Shown here piece after piece: positions 37,858-50,600 of a stretch of DNA of 64,000 nucleotides. The stretch spans positions 2,508,462-2,572,461 of the forward strand of contig NW_002060943.1 in NCBI RefSeq assembly GCF_000150275.1. Reading direction: 5' to 3'. How positions within the stretch are numbered: the first letter of the stretch is position 1; every line of letters starts with the position of its first letter. The stretch is from Trichoplax adhaerens (lineage: Eukaryota; Placozoa; Uniplacotomia; Trichoplacea; Trichoplacidae). The notes under the pieces are model-generated. The model did not search any database. It was not told where the DNA came from and saw nothing but the letters and a program-made list of their open reading frames with translations. The translations under genes and the position numbers were made by a program.

Positions 37858-40800
37858 ATGGATGCTACTTTGGATACTGCGTAACTGCACTAACAGTGAT
37901 GGAGTTTTCCTGCATTCATTTCAGTGTAGCGCATCATGCTCATCCCTTTTAATTTCTTACCATTTGAAACATTTCTATGGTGTCAAGTAAATGCATAACT
38001 AGTGAAATACTCGTAGAAACTGGTAAAACGTAATTACAGATTAAAAGTCCGCCAGTTTTTTTCGTTGGTATGTACTGTACAGTATTATCCTTTGTATGGG
38101 CCATTTTTTTGAGGGGGGGGGGATTGGGAAGGTGATACTTTCAACTGATCATCGCCACTAATTGTAATGAATAAGAATGATTCTGATTTGCTTGTGTGTT
38201 GATATCCAGTCATTGGGCTGCTACAACATTGGTTGCTGATATACTATTTCATTAATATGCTATTATGTTTTCATTGCTTTCAATCGTAGCCATCACAATC
38301 GACCAGAATTGCCTCATCAAGGTAGTTCTTGACTTAATTTTTGCTAGCGAAAGTGGAACGTCGTAGAAACCCTAATCTCCATCTCAGTGCAAGAAAGGAG
38401 GGCTCACCCGAGCTGCAGCCGCAAGGCGCAGCTCAAGGTAATACATCACGCGTTGCTCCGTTTCCTATTAGCAACCATGGATGGGTACCTCCAAGCACTA
38501 GAGGTCGTCGAGTGGAACAACCCGTGCTCGATGTAAATTTGATACGCAGACGCATTCAGGGGTATAGCCTTATTTCAATTTGCTTTTAAAGATTAATTAG
38601 TTATTTACTATGTTAAACGCAAAATAATAATATTCACCTTCCAACTTATGATTCCGATAGTATTCTGAATAAGCTTACCCCCGACAATTTCGATCGACTG
38701 GCCAACCAATTAGTTCATGTCGGGATTAAGAATAAAGAGATTTTAAGTATCGTCATCAAGCTTGTAAGTCGCATCGTCGCAATCTGACTTGTGTTACTGT
38801 TTCTCTCGATATGTTATATTGATTTGAAATAGATCTTTGATTTAATTATGATAATAATATTGTATTTTAGATCTATGATAAAGCAACATCAGAAACTAAA
38901 TATTGCTCCCTGTATGCAAGGCTATGTGGCAGATTATCAGAAGATGCACCGAAATTCGACGAGAAGTCCGATTCCAATGTAAAACTGTTGCGTTTCTTAT
39001 TTAACCTTTGATCGTGACGTACTGTAGATCTAATTTATAAACGTTATTCCATAGTCATTCCGCAAGCTTCTTCTACATATCTGCGAGAATGAATTCCATA
39101 GCAGAACGAAAGCCAGTTCTGGTCAGTATAACTATCTAACCAGTCGTTGTTATATTGATTGCAATTGAAACCATTCACTTACAACAATATCTTTCATTGG
39201 TATAGCCTTTGACAGTATGGCAGGCGACTTGACAGCGGAAGAAGAAGAGGCCAGAACGCTTGCTAAGAGGCGTGTACTGGGTAACATCAAATTTATCGGT
39301 AATTGTATAGATTGCATCAATTAAAGCGTAAAATATTTAAAAGATGCTGCTGTTGATATCACTATTTACAATATTTACTTACATCAACAGGTGAACTTGG
39401 GAAGTTAAAGATTTTAGATAATAAGATTCTCTATGATTGTATTAAAATGGTAAAATCAGCAATTTGGATAAAAACGTCTTTATATTATTTTGCAAAGCTA
39501 ACACTTGTGTTTAACGTTGTAGTTGGTTGTGAAGGGAAAGCCAGACCTAGTTGAATTAAGTGAACAGTTGGAATGTTTATGCGAATTAATGAAAACTTGT
39601 GGGCGACAAATTGACACAGATAAAGCTTCGGTGTGTGTCATTCATTACAAGTCTTTAGGCTTTCTAGTAACACCAAGATACTAAATTCATTTTTTATTCA
39701 CAGGATTGGATGGATGACTGCTTCAAATACATGGAGAAAAAAATGAAAAATAAAAAGTTACCACCCAGAACAAGATTTATGCTGCAAAATATTATTGAAG
39801 TTAGACAGAACAAGGTACTTAAGAGTGCATAATGTTTATGGGATTATTGGCCATTAATTCCTAATTCTAATAATTGCATTCAATTGTAGTGGGTTCCCCG
39901 TAAATGTATGACAGAAAATGGCCCCAAAAGTATCAGTGAAATTAGACAAGAAGCAGGAATGAGAGTATGACTATTGTTTATACGAGTAGATGTATTTTGT
40001 GTTTGATAGCGTGATAGATGTATTTTGTGTTTGATAGCGACAAGTAGTCTTTTATTCCATGATCGTGTAGTTAACGTAATCGACAAGAACAGATCACGTA
40101 GTAATAGAAGCAAAGTATTTGTAGCGCTATTAATAATCCTATTTTAAAAGATTTCAATTTAGCTTCACGATAACGTATTACTATATTCGTATACAAAATT
40201 TAACAGCCATCTAGGATACTCCAAAAGGGCCTACACGATGGTCGAGAAAGTAGGCCACAGCCTGACATTTTTAGTCAGAGAAGGACGGATTTTGATCCAT
40301 ATTTCCATATGCATGAGATATATTTCCGTCGTGATCCCGGTCATGGAAATCATGATATTAGTAACATGATGCAAAATCCAAGATTTCATCCATCTGTTGG
40401 TACGGTGTTGATATTGATGTAATGAAACCGTGCTTTAATTACTCATTCAAGTCTTCAAATTTTATGCTTTTAGTCGCAGAAAATTTTTATATGGACCCAT
40501 CCTATCCTGGAGGATTCCCACCGTTTAACAATCCTATGGCTAATCACAATCACAATGCTTTCATGAATGCTCAAAAGCAGAATCAACTACACCGTCCACC
40601 ACAACCTCAAAGTATGTTAATTACAATTAGTTTAAAACTATTACCCTTACTTATTCTTACATGATTTGACGACTTTTTGCGGTATTGTATCTGAAAATTT
40701 TTTTATTATATTACAAAACCAATCTTGACAGTTACTCTTGTTTCCGCAGATGATATTCGCCCTTCGAAACCTCTCCAGAAAGAATTCCGTCTTGAGAATG

Positions 40801-43578
40801 ACGCTAACGTATGTACAGGCAGTATTTCGGTGTATATACATAAAACAACGTTCGATATATTGGTTGCATTCTTACGAATAAATATTTATGTTTATAGATT
40901 AGCCTACGTCCTTCAGATAATTCTATGTTGGTGTCACTGGCATCATCGCAGAAAAATCAACGCAAAACCGCTACACAACCAAATAAAGTGGTAACATATA
41001 AGGAAAATTATATGATTACTCACTTCTAGTTCACGAACTATTTATTTAGTCTTTCCTCGATAATTTTGAAATTGATTTCTACTCGTTTCTATGCATAACT
41101 GATAGGGGCCGCTGATTAGTTTAAGTAAATTGAATTTGACCCCAGAGAAGCCTCGATCCAAAAAAAGTGGCAAATCAGCAGTATTAAGCAGAGAGGACTA
41201 TCGCAACAAAGTGGTAATTAACAAAGATTCTGTCGCTTTATGGCCTATTTCCTTGTGTAGCTACAATTTTTTTATGTATTTGTGGTATAGGAATCATGTC
41301 TAAATGATGAAGCGCTCAACACAGAAGCAAATCTTACCGAGGCGCTAAAAGATTTTCACATAGCGCAGTGAGTTATCTATTGATTGATAATTGAATATTT
41401 TAGATGCAATTGATACAACTAAGAAAATTTTACACTGCATGTGACATTAGATACATCGATTTGTTAATATCCTGTATTCTCGAGTATGGTCGAGATAAAG
41501 ACGGTAAATATACTTCATTGTTATACTGGTTACCTATGTTTATGATATTTGTTGGATACTATAACAATTATCTCAAATTTTTTGCATAGTGGCTGAGCGT
41601 AAGCGACTTATGCAATTAGTCGTTCATTTATCTAATGAAGGCTTAATTTCCAAAGAAGATTTCTTCAAAGTAATAGTTTAGCATAAGAATTACGCTGTGT
41701 ACTTTAAGTACTCCAATTTGCTAACATGTAATTTATGAATGATAGGCAATTAAACAATATTTACAAAATATTCAAAAGAATGATGACGAAGCAAATACAG
41801 TCAAGGATAGCGCAGCTGACTATATTGGAGAACTTATGTTTTTAGTAAGTTTTCTAACTTGATATTTTATGCGATTTAACGAAGAATTGTTGTTGTATCT
41901 ATATTAATGTTATTTTTCCCGGCTTGTAGAAGTGGCTTGGAACATCTGAGAGCTTAAAACAAATCGCTGAAATCACTCATGTTTCGTTTGTTATCGCCAT
42001 TTTCAAATGGTTGGAGCGCCGAGTGAACAAGGTACATGTATATTTGATCATTTTGATCTTGCATGGTTAATTACTTACAATGATTTTACTATTTGCAGGA
42101 TTACGTGGTGGAAATCTATGAAGACTCTAAAATTGACCTCCTATTGCTGATACCCGGTTTGTAATTATCATATTTAGAGGGGGATTAAAATAATATCTTA
42201 GATATTTAATGTTATACTAATATATGCAGATCCAGATAATCGAACTATGGATCATCTAATGGAGCTGTTACAAGAAAAGGTAATACAGGCAAAAATTTTT
42301 TTGTTAGATTGTATCAATATTGATCATCCTGACTTATATTAATTTTGGTTGTACTTGCATTGTAGGATCTCGGATATTTGTATCCTTTGCAAAAAGTAGA
42401 GATGGAACTTCTCCAAAAGATCCGAGAAGATCCGAATTCAACTGTTGTCTTTAGGTGGATCAAGGTACGATCACATTACTAAACTGCATCATGTAGCTTT
42501 AAAGTTTAATTCAGGAGGGAAAACTTGTTCCCAAATGCGGGTTCTACGTGATTGTAAACAGAATTATAATATTTAGAAAGTTCGAAATGGTATTGTCTTT
42601 ACTTTGTAAAATTAAAATATCTTTAATTTAAATTTTACCTCAAGACGCTATTTTATTTTTAACTGAATGCGTTTTTTACTACAGCAAACCGTTGACCCTA
42701 GTCTCTACACAAGTGATGATTTCGTGCTCGGTTTATCAACGTGGTAAAACATCATATCAATCTTTATTCAGTAACCTTCAATTAGCGATTAACTAAATTG
42801 GGCCATGCTTGCTTACATTGTTTTTTAGCATATTGAAATACGTAACTGAAAACAGCACCTTGCCGAAAAATTATGATAAATCTGTTCAACCAGAGAAACC
42901 TTTGGTAGAGAAGGAGAAGGAACTTATGCAAGGACTTAAGGTAGTATGATTGTAATGGAACATTTTATGACTTGAATACGGAAAGTATTCAAGTGTATTA
43001 TGTTTTACGAAAACTTGATGCTTAAATTGTTTCATCTGTCTCAATATATTTTAGGGCTTATTGCATCAATTTGTACATGACAAGATCAATTTGCAGGTTG
43101 GATAAATAAATTGTAATATACGGAAGGAGCGAGCATAGTAATGATATACATAAAATGTTATCTTATTTTAGATGATTGTCATCTATGCTCTGCAAGTATT
43201 TTGTTACTCGCGTACATTCCCAAAAGGTAAGCTAAAGTCTAAATTGACTGATGGATGTATTTAATGTAATACTTACACAATAGCTGTTGATCACAGTTAT
43301 GTAATATACGTACTTCTATTAGATCTTATGCAGAGGATGTTCAACATTCTATATGAGGAAGAATTATGCGAGGAAGAAGCCTTTCTGAAATGGAAAGAAG
43401 ACCTTAACGATAAGTACCCTGGCAAAGGAGAGGCTCTATTTAAAGTAAGTACTGGATGAAAATTATGTACAGAATGAAAATATTTTTGTAAGCAAAATTC
43501 TCTTTACGATAGGTAAATCAATGGTTGACATGGCTAGAGACTGCCGAGTCAGAAGATAGCGCATCGGATTCCGATTGA
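37858..43578 (+). CDS. EIF4G2: eIF4G2 (DAP5/p97/NAT1) translation initiation factor homologue, 30 coding exons
   Basis: The joined frame is 2685 nt, 894 aa plus TGA; human DAP5 has 907 aa. The order is a short N-terminus, MIF4G (about 80-306), a low-complexity linker, MA3 (about 515-675) and W2 (about 700-885) with an acidic tail. There is no PABP-binding region and no YxxxxL eIF4E site, which separates it from canonical eIF4G. Diagnostic segments include GWVPPSTR, LGNIKFIGELGKL, WVPRK, ISLRPS, YALQVFCYS and NQWLTWLETAES. By homology it binds eIF4A, eIF3 and eIF2beta and drives cap-independent or eIF4E-independent translation in the cytoplasm. Exons 3 to 30 are firm. The first two, 37858-37880 and 38290-38321, are my best fit because phase and splice signals agree. 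An alternative is a GUG start at 38353, as vertebrate DAP5 starts at GUG. Confidence 0.93.
38113..38122 (+). repeat. Run of ten G
   Basis: Ten consecutive G bases after a T-rich run, in the first inferred intron of the eIF4G2 gene. G runs of this length stand out in such AT-rich DNA. Confidence 0.9.
38348..39964 (+). other. EIF4G2: eIF4G2 exons for the N-terminus and MIF4G domain
   Basis: Exons are 38348-38561, 38661-38763, 38871-38978, 39055-39121, 39206-39298, 39391-39449, 39523-39630, 39704-39814 and 39890-39964. MIF4G starts near VNLIRRRIQG and runs through ILNKLTPDNF, YCSLYARLC, GNIKFIGELGKL and LPPRTRFMLQ. It ends just before WVPRK at residue 307. This HEAT-repeat domain binds eIF4A and eIF3 in the family. 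Introns are mostly 70-110 bp with GT-AG ends. Confidence 0.93.
39984..40039 (+). repeat. EIF4G2: Two-copy 28-bp tandem repeat in an eIF4G2 intron
   Basis: The word TAGATGTATTTTGTGTTTGA followed by TAGCG occurs at 39987-40011 and 40015-40039. It lies in the 242-bp intron 39965-40206, one of the longer introns in the gene. Confidence 0.95.
40207..40990 (+). other. EIF4G2: eIF4G2 exons for the central linker
   Basis: Exons are 40207-40399, 40474-40611, 40750-40808 and 40898-40990. The linker is rich in His, Asn, Pro, Phe and Met (for example PGGFPPFNNPMANHNHNAF), matching the Pro/Gln/Met-rich middle of DAP5. It ends with ISLRPSDNS, the counterpart of human ISLRPAQS. Exon 40474 could also begin at 40480, since both positions follow an AG and keep the frame. 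Confidence 0.85.
41106..42031 (+). other. EIF4G2: eIF4G2 exons for the MA3 domain
   Basis: Exons are 41106-41213, 41291-41367, 41424-41503, 41590-41669, 41746-41844 and 41930-42031. They begin with a Lys/Ser-rich approach and LSREDYRNKV, the counterpart of human PSKEELLKL. Helical repeats follow, such as YIDLLISCILEYG and LMQLVVHLSNEGLISKEDFF. The acceptor before 41424 is CTAAG; the TTTTAG just upstream would put a stop in frame. Confidence 0.87.
42099..43578 (+). other. EIF4G2: eIF4G2 exons for the W2 domain and C-terminus
   Basis: Exons are 42099-42156, 42230-42279, 42366-42464, 42685-42743, 42829-42940, 43055-43096, 43172-43226, 43323-43444 and 43513-43578. W2 is the C-terminal HEAT domain also found in eIF5 and eIF2B-epsilon, with the aromatic/acidic boxes EEELCEEEAFLKWKEDL and QWLTWLETAESED. 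In human DAP5 it binds eIF2beta. The tail SASDSD is acidic. Confidence 0.92.
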
Positions 43579-44211
43579 CGAAACATCGCACCTTAACTGA
43601 AAGCTATTCGTTACGTAGTTTGATTTAGATTTTAATACAATTATTACGGTTTGAATGCGATAATAGGATAAAGTCTCTGTTGCTATTCTGTTTCAACTCC
43701 TTACCTTACCTTTGGAATTTCCCTTCTTCATAATTGTTATTCGTGTTGTGATAGCAATTTAACTAATGTCTTGATGCGTATATTTTATTATACTTACATA
43801 CCGGAAGCTATATTATCCGAAGGCAATAGCGTGCCAATATAGTGATATTGAATAGCCAATGCGCAATTCGACATCAAAAAATTGTCGAATCCATTTAGCT
43901 AAATTTGATAAATGCGTTATTTACATGGCAACTCATAATAATGTCAGTTGATGTTCTGTTCATGAATCTTCTATTCTGTATACTTAGTTTAATTCTGTAA
44001 TTGTTCTATTTCATGATACATGTTTGGTCTTACATTTCCTGCAAAAATGTCTGTAAAAATTTTCCTTAACTCATCTCGTTGACTATTTATACCTTAGTAG
44101 TATCGTGTATACACCACATATAAACAGCGACATTAGTCTATCTTTAAGGCAACATTAACCAGTGATAATTTGTTTCGTCCTCAGACTACTAATCCTAATC
44201 TGATTACCATG

Positions 44212-44278
44212 AATAAATGGAATTATACGACTTTCTCGACTTGACCAGGGGTGATTACAACATTTATCGTGAAATAAA
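44212..44278 (+). terminator. Possible poly(A) signals of eIF4G2
   Basis: AATAAA occurs at 44212-44217 and 44273-44278, about 640-700 nt after the stop codon. Either could end a long 3' UTR. A nearer, weaker signal cannot be excluded. Confidence 0.3.
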
Positions 44279-46979
44279 TTATCTTGCTAGTAGCTAATTC
44301 TAATTATCTATTTTATGAGTGATGGATTAGTTAGTAGATCGAACTTACGAGCCCGTGGAGCATATCAGTATTACCGAACTATTTCAATATTATATTCAGC
44401 TCTAAAAGTTCAGACTAAATTTAAAATCGGACGTGAAATACGTCTGACTAACCCAATTCACCTCCATAAATACACAGGTGATTAAAAATAGAAATATACG
44501 AAATAGATAATACTAGATTGCAGCTAACAATGACTCACAAACGGACTGTTTACGGCTTACATCGAATTCTTTATAAGTAGAGGTGCATAGTCACATATTG
44601 CATGGACTGATAAGCTATACTATAATCATATACGCGTAGTGCATTACGAATTATGCAACTTTTGAAGAGAAACAGCGATAGCATGGATCTAGGATCCATA
44701 AACTAATTATTCAAGTGTGGTCTTGTAATGATAGAAAATGTATCAGACTTTGCCCATCCTGAGATAATGCAAATTATAAACACGCATATGTGATGCTTAA
44801 ACTAACGAAAGATGCGACAATATTTACTGCACGTACACTAGTTTGGTACTGTTTTATGTTCCATAAAATAGAAATAAAAAATTAAGACTGAAAATATCAT
44901 TTATTTTTTCAGAAAAATACGGTGTAATACAGGCGTCCGATAGCATTAATGGTTTAATTGAGAGAAGAGTCGCTTGCATGTTGTTTTCCATTTTTATTTC
45001 GTTCACCTTTTCAATCCACACTGGTTCTTCAAGTGAATTTTTAGCAATTGAAAGGAACAACTTCATTATAATGATGATGTTGTTAAAAGATTATCATTCA
45101 GAATTAAAATCTTTCATAATAACTTGCCTACTATAATAACTTCATCTATATATGCCCATTTAAAAGATGCTAGCGAAGATAATTCCCATCTATTATTTAA
45201 TTATGTCGTCATACCTAGACTAAAAAATTCTAGCAAAAGATAAACCATCAAGTACTTGAACATCAAAGAATTAACATTTGCAAAGAAATTTAATTTTTGA
45301 ATAGTTGGCTATGCCAACTACGTACATCTAAGACTTGAATTTACTAAATAAGTAATAGATGCTTTCTTTTATCTAAATTTCGGTATACTGGTTAAACTAA
45401 GAATTTTTCACATTAAAAGACAAATAGTAATGGATCAGCTGAAATACGCTTACATTAACTTCTTTGCATACTGATATGGCTCACTCATTAGACATAGTAT
45501 GTATAAACAGGAATATTTTTGATTAAACGAAATTGTTATAATTTAAATAGATTGTAGTCTAAATTTGAAATTTCTTTTGGTCTATAATTATTTTCTCTCC
45601 CACAGATTTATTACGGTCGTAATTTCTGTTAATGAAGTAAGGGGTTATAGAGTTCATTCACTACAATTACTTCTTCTTTATAATGATCATTTTATGAAAA
45701 CGAAATTTATTTACTAATCATGGGCTATTGTAAACTGGAACTATTCTAGTAATGATGGAAAGATAAACCAATTAGTGCACAAAGGCAATAAGAAATGGAG
45801 GCTATTCTGTATTCATATTATCGGCAAAAAATAATAATAAATAAATTGAGATGGCTACAAATTTTAGCAATTAAGATAAAAACCATAGTATATTATTTAT
45901 CTATCCCATGCAATCTTGAAGATTTTTTTCAAGATTCTAATTGATATACAGTCGATCACATTTAGCTAAAAGCCATTATCGCATTTTCGGATGTTTAGTT
46001 GTTTGTTACAGATGACTACCGGTCTATTAAAAGTAGATCTTATTTACAATTGATCCTAGTGTAGGTGTGTATTTTCGACAACTGAACTAGTAGTATGACT
46101 AATTATTCCCATAATTCATTTATGATAAATTTTTTGCTATTACAGCTTATCGGATTCATTGCTTATACTACCTACAACTATTGGTCTCAGTATTACTAAC
46201 TGACATATATTAAGGCTTTAATCAAATTGCTATCATTTTAAATCTTACCCTTTGGCGGTAATACGGCGTCGCAATTCAAACATTTTTACATATAATATAC
46301 TTGCTGTGCAAAAGCAGCAACCCCAGCGAAATTGAGTATTTATTCAGCAGATTTGCATAATAGCGATAGTAAAAATAAGTCCATACAAAAATTATGATAA
46401 GATTATGCGAAAGTAAGGCAGGTAGAAATAGAAATAAGAATGTGACTGATTATAATGCAGAAATATCTAAGAAAGGGTCATAAATTATCAGTATCCGGAT
46501 TTGCAAGTTATAAGAATAAGTCATAGAAACCATGGTACAAAAGCAAGCTAATATAATAGGAATATTAGAAAATGGGAAGGAGAATTCTGTGAGATAAATG
46601 TCACATTAAATTCGAGTACGGTATGTGAGGGAACTTAAGCTTTAAAATATCGACGAAGTCACGGGAAAAGTCTCCCACCTTCATGAAAATATCTTTATCT
46701 TTTCACTGTAATTTTCGATTCTAATATTTCTGTATGTCTTTATCAAATTAATTAAGTAAATAATTCCTTTTATAGCTTGTTGCCTGATATATTTATAATA
46801 AACTTACCGATTTCTGCCCTCGCGATATTATAGCATTCACAATATAACTAAATAATATCGAGATAAAATGATTCTCATGTGTAATGAAATGAAAAGTGTA
46901 GAGATCAAGCTACGAAACTTTAACAAACTTTGATTCTACTTTCGTTGCACTCCGGTCGACTTAACGCTAATACTTTGAC

Positions 46980-47630
46980 ACCAAATAAAATTTGGGGAAA
47001 TAACCGAATAACAATTTATTTCAAAACAAAAATGGAGAGAAGTATAAACCGAACAACCTTACAAATACTTAGCTTTAAGTATTATTAAAATAAATGACAG
47101 ACTTAAAAACTGTCAACGACCAAACAACCTTTCAAAAAGAAGAACGTTTTAACTTACGACAATTCGACCCCGAAGGCCTTTTAAATTCAACAAGTTCTTC
47201 AAATAAAATCTTCTTCTACTCTCTCTCTAAATTTTCTAATTGCACTATCATTTATAAGTAATCGCGGCTTCGTAGAGCCGTCAGAGGTATTTAAAACTAA
47301 ACATTTGCTAACCAATCGCTCTTAAGATCCGTTTTAGAAAACTACTTTGCACCATTTAAGAAAACAAAAATCATTCAAAGTTCAGACACAATTTACCCTA
47401 CGATTCCCTTACAAAACACTATAAAAGTAACAAGCTAACTATAAAAATACATCAAACTTCATTTCTAACATAATTTCTATCATTAATACACTATAAAAGT
47501 TTAAAAATCAACCTTTAAACATCAAGATTTAGTCATGAAAACAACATTCTAACTACCTAACAATCAACACAACCTCTGCCAATTTCCATCTTATTTTCTA
47601 TTTTCCTCACTAAATCTCCTAATGTGACTT
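46980..47630. other. Strand-asymmetric block before the assembly gap
   Basis: The plus strand is strikingly poor in G: in 47401-47580 I count 8 G against 41 C. It is also A-rich. Small hairpins such as CCAAAT-AAA-ATTTGG (near 46982) and CGGCT-TCGTAG-AGCCG (near 47265) occur. No protein frame is found. The block may be a piece of a non-coding mobile element, and the gap at its edge would fit a repeat that failed to assemble. Confidence 0.5.
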
Positions 47631-47682
47631 NCNNNNNNNNNNNNNNNNNNNNNNNNNNNNNNNNNNNNNNNNNNNNNNNNNN
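47631..47682. other. Assembly gap
   Basis: Fifty-one N with a single called C at 47632. True length and content are unknown. Confidence 0.99.
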
Positions 47683-50600
47683 ATTTGAATAGACGATCAA
47701 ACGCCCTTTCTTTAGATTAGGCATTTGCTCTATAGGGCTACTTCTATAGTAATCTATATAATACCTTGTAAAATAATGAAGAAGAAAAGATGGCGACATG
47801 ATGATTTGGCAGGGTAAAACTTAAAGACACTATCACTTTCTAGGTATTTTCTATAGTAAAATAATACTAATTACATACTAAAAAACTACAAAGGACCCTA
47901 CTTTTAGTCCTTTTACTACACATGAATTGTATGGGTTATACAGTATATTAAATAGCTGCGCTTGCAGATTCAACCTGTCTTGTATGATACAGATTAAGGA
48001 AGTTAAAGCTATAGATAACAAAATCTAAGTAAGGCATTCTCAAGAAATTAGTTATATTATACATTACAATCCTTGTAGGAGGATATTTATGTTATTACGG
48101 AAAAACTAAACAAAATCTATGGAATTATGTAATTTTCGCCAACTATGAATCATCGTTTATAAATAGGATGTTCACGATGCACGTACTGTATTTGTTAGAA
48201 AATATTAAAATTTATCATTAAACATATAACATCTACTATCGCTTGAATTTATAAACGGAATGTCGATGTTATTCTATCGTACTTATTTGAACTCCGAAAA
48301 GTCTACTGAAAGGTGTATCAAAACGTTTTGATTCTAGTTATAACAAAATACCCATAAATACTAAACGGTAAAAATGGATAACTATAAATAAAATGATAAT
48401 GAATGATATTGTTGAGCCATATGATCACTTATGGTATTGCTGTTATGTACTAATAGGGTTGTGAAATAAGGCTGCCTAAGTGTTTACTGTTTATGATTGT
48501 ATTCATATAGGAACATACAAGAATTTTACTATAAGTTAGAATATTAAATTATTATAAATTCTAATTAGAGCAACATATTGGTCAATAAATTAGATATGAC
48601 AATATTGAATAGGTAAGTGACGGTATGTAACGACCATAATTAAGTCTAAGAAAAGAACATTTAAGACAAATGATTAGAGTTTAGATTTTAAAATGATTAA
48701 AGTACGCTTTGATTGTACTGTTGTACCATAATCAAAATATGTTATGTAGTTATCCTCCAGAGAGGATATTTACGTTGAAATCATCCAAATAAGAAGTAAA
48801 TACCTCGTTTACAAAACAAAAGTAATGACCATTAAGTTTACTCAAATCGCTCCATTTACCACCATCATTTGCGCAAAAGTCCACCTTTACAAGATTGGTC
48901 TTCGATAAATATATATTTTGATCTCTATTTTATTACATATAACATTACAATATACTTAATATACTTGATAATCAATTAAATATGTATTAAAATTAAATGT
49001 TAGTGGATAATTTCATAACTACTATATGTAACAGAGCTTAAGTTTCAAATAAAAAGATATTTATAATATTGATATTACCATGATTTATATTGCGATATGG
49101 AAAAGTACCGAAATTTTCATATTAAATCACATTATAAGTTTACTGGCGCTACGTCATTTTCATAATACTGTGTTGGACAATAATGGTATTCAGACTGAAT
49201 GTGTTCTAAAACTAGTTAGTACTGTACGGTTTACACGGCAATATTCAATGACAATTAGTATATAAATTAAAATATATTATGAAATTTAGTAGATAGTATT
49301 ACATAATTCCACAATTCTATCTTGGATAATATCTGGTATTTAGATTAAGATTATTATAAATCTAGATACTGCAGCCAAAATTCTTAAAGCGATATCAAAC
49401 GATTCCTGACGTGCAATTAAATATATTATTATACACATTTATATACCCGTATATTCCTACGGTTTAAACAATCATTATTATCGTCATATGAGAAGCAAAA
49501 TAACTATGTCTTTGTGTTAATAGTATAATATAAAAAGACCTGGATAGCGCTATATAATTTCAAATTAAAGTAGACAATAAGGTTATATATACATCTTCAT
49601 CACACCATAATGCACTATTGATTAAGCCTGATATTCAATTAATTTCCTACCTATTAAATTAGACCGTGATGTATAATATTATATAATACATCGCTATATC
49701 AAATTAATTGCATCATAAATGAAATGGTGTAGTATAATTCATTAGAGGTTAAATAACACCTGGTATTCAAGTAATATATGTTTGTAAAATTAGGTAGTAC
49801 TACGTAATTTAAAGCAAAAATATTGGATGATGTCTGATATTCGTATTAAATATTTTAACATATTAAATTAGTCGGTATTGGACAGAAAAGATATATAGCT
49901 GCAATAATGGCTTTATAAATTTTAGCTATTCACTTATGCATGAGCGTGGATAATAAATATCGATATTTCAGATTGTTGTTTATCACCAGTGAAAGATTTC
50001 TAGTCATGTATGCAATCGTTGATTATTCTACATGCTTTTCTTGTAACCGCCTTCGCTGCACGCTAAAATCGTTAAAGATAAATGGACCCATTGACAATTT
50101 ATTTTTACTGCATACACAGTACCTTTAGTTACGGCTCGGTTTAGAGCCGTTCGAATCGAAATGGGTTACTGCAGGGGGGACTTCGTTTTATCAGTCAGTA
50201 TTTGCCTTATAAGTATTTTCGAGCGAAGACTCTCCTAAGTTATAGCATCTATAAGACCTATATAACTTGTAGCCATGGTTACGATTATCAATTTAAAAGC
50301 ACCAACATTTTATGTTAATACTGCATAAAGGCAAAAATATGTAGAGTAGTTACTGCATATTTGACAGCCATTTCTACTTATCTCTGTTTGAATAATTCTT
50401 CATTATTTATTTGCGTAATATTTGCAATGCCGCAAGACTAATATGACTTTCTAACAGCTTCGTTAGAGAGGATGTGTGAAATGTAAAGTAGAATGCATAC
50501 AATATTGGTATAGACTGATCTAAGATTACTGATATGCTAGTAGCAAATAAAATTATGCATTCGGATATGATTCCTGATAGATTTCACCCGCATCAATTAA

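Noticed and set aside
40422-40664. Separate 80-codon protein inside the eIF4G2 gene
   Set aside because: Most of it is the 40474-40611 exon read through its donor. The Pro/Asn/His-rich part belongs to the eIF4G2 linker.
50131-50157. Possible tRNA (7-bp stem ACGGCTC/GAGCCGT followed by TTCGAATC)
   Set aside because: The bases around TTCGAAT do not form a T-arm stem and no acceptor or anticodon arm can be drawn.
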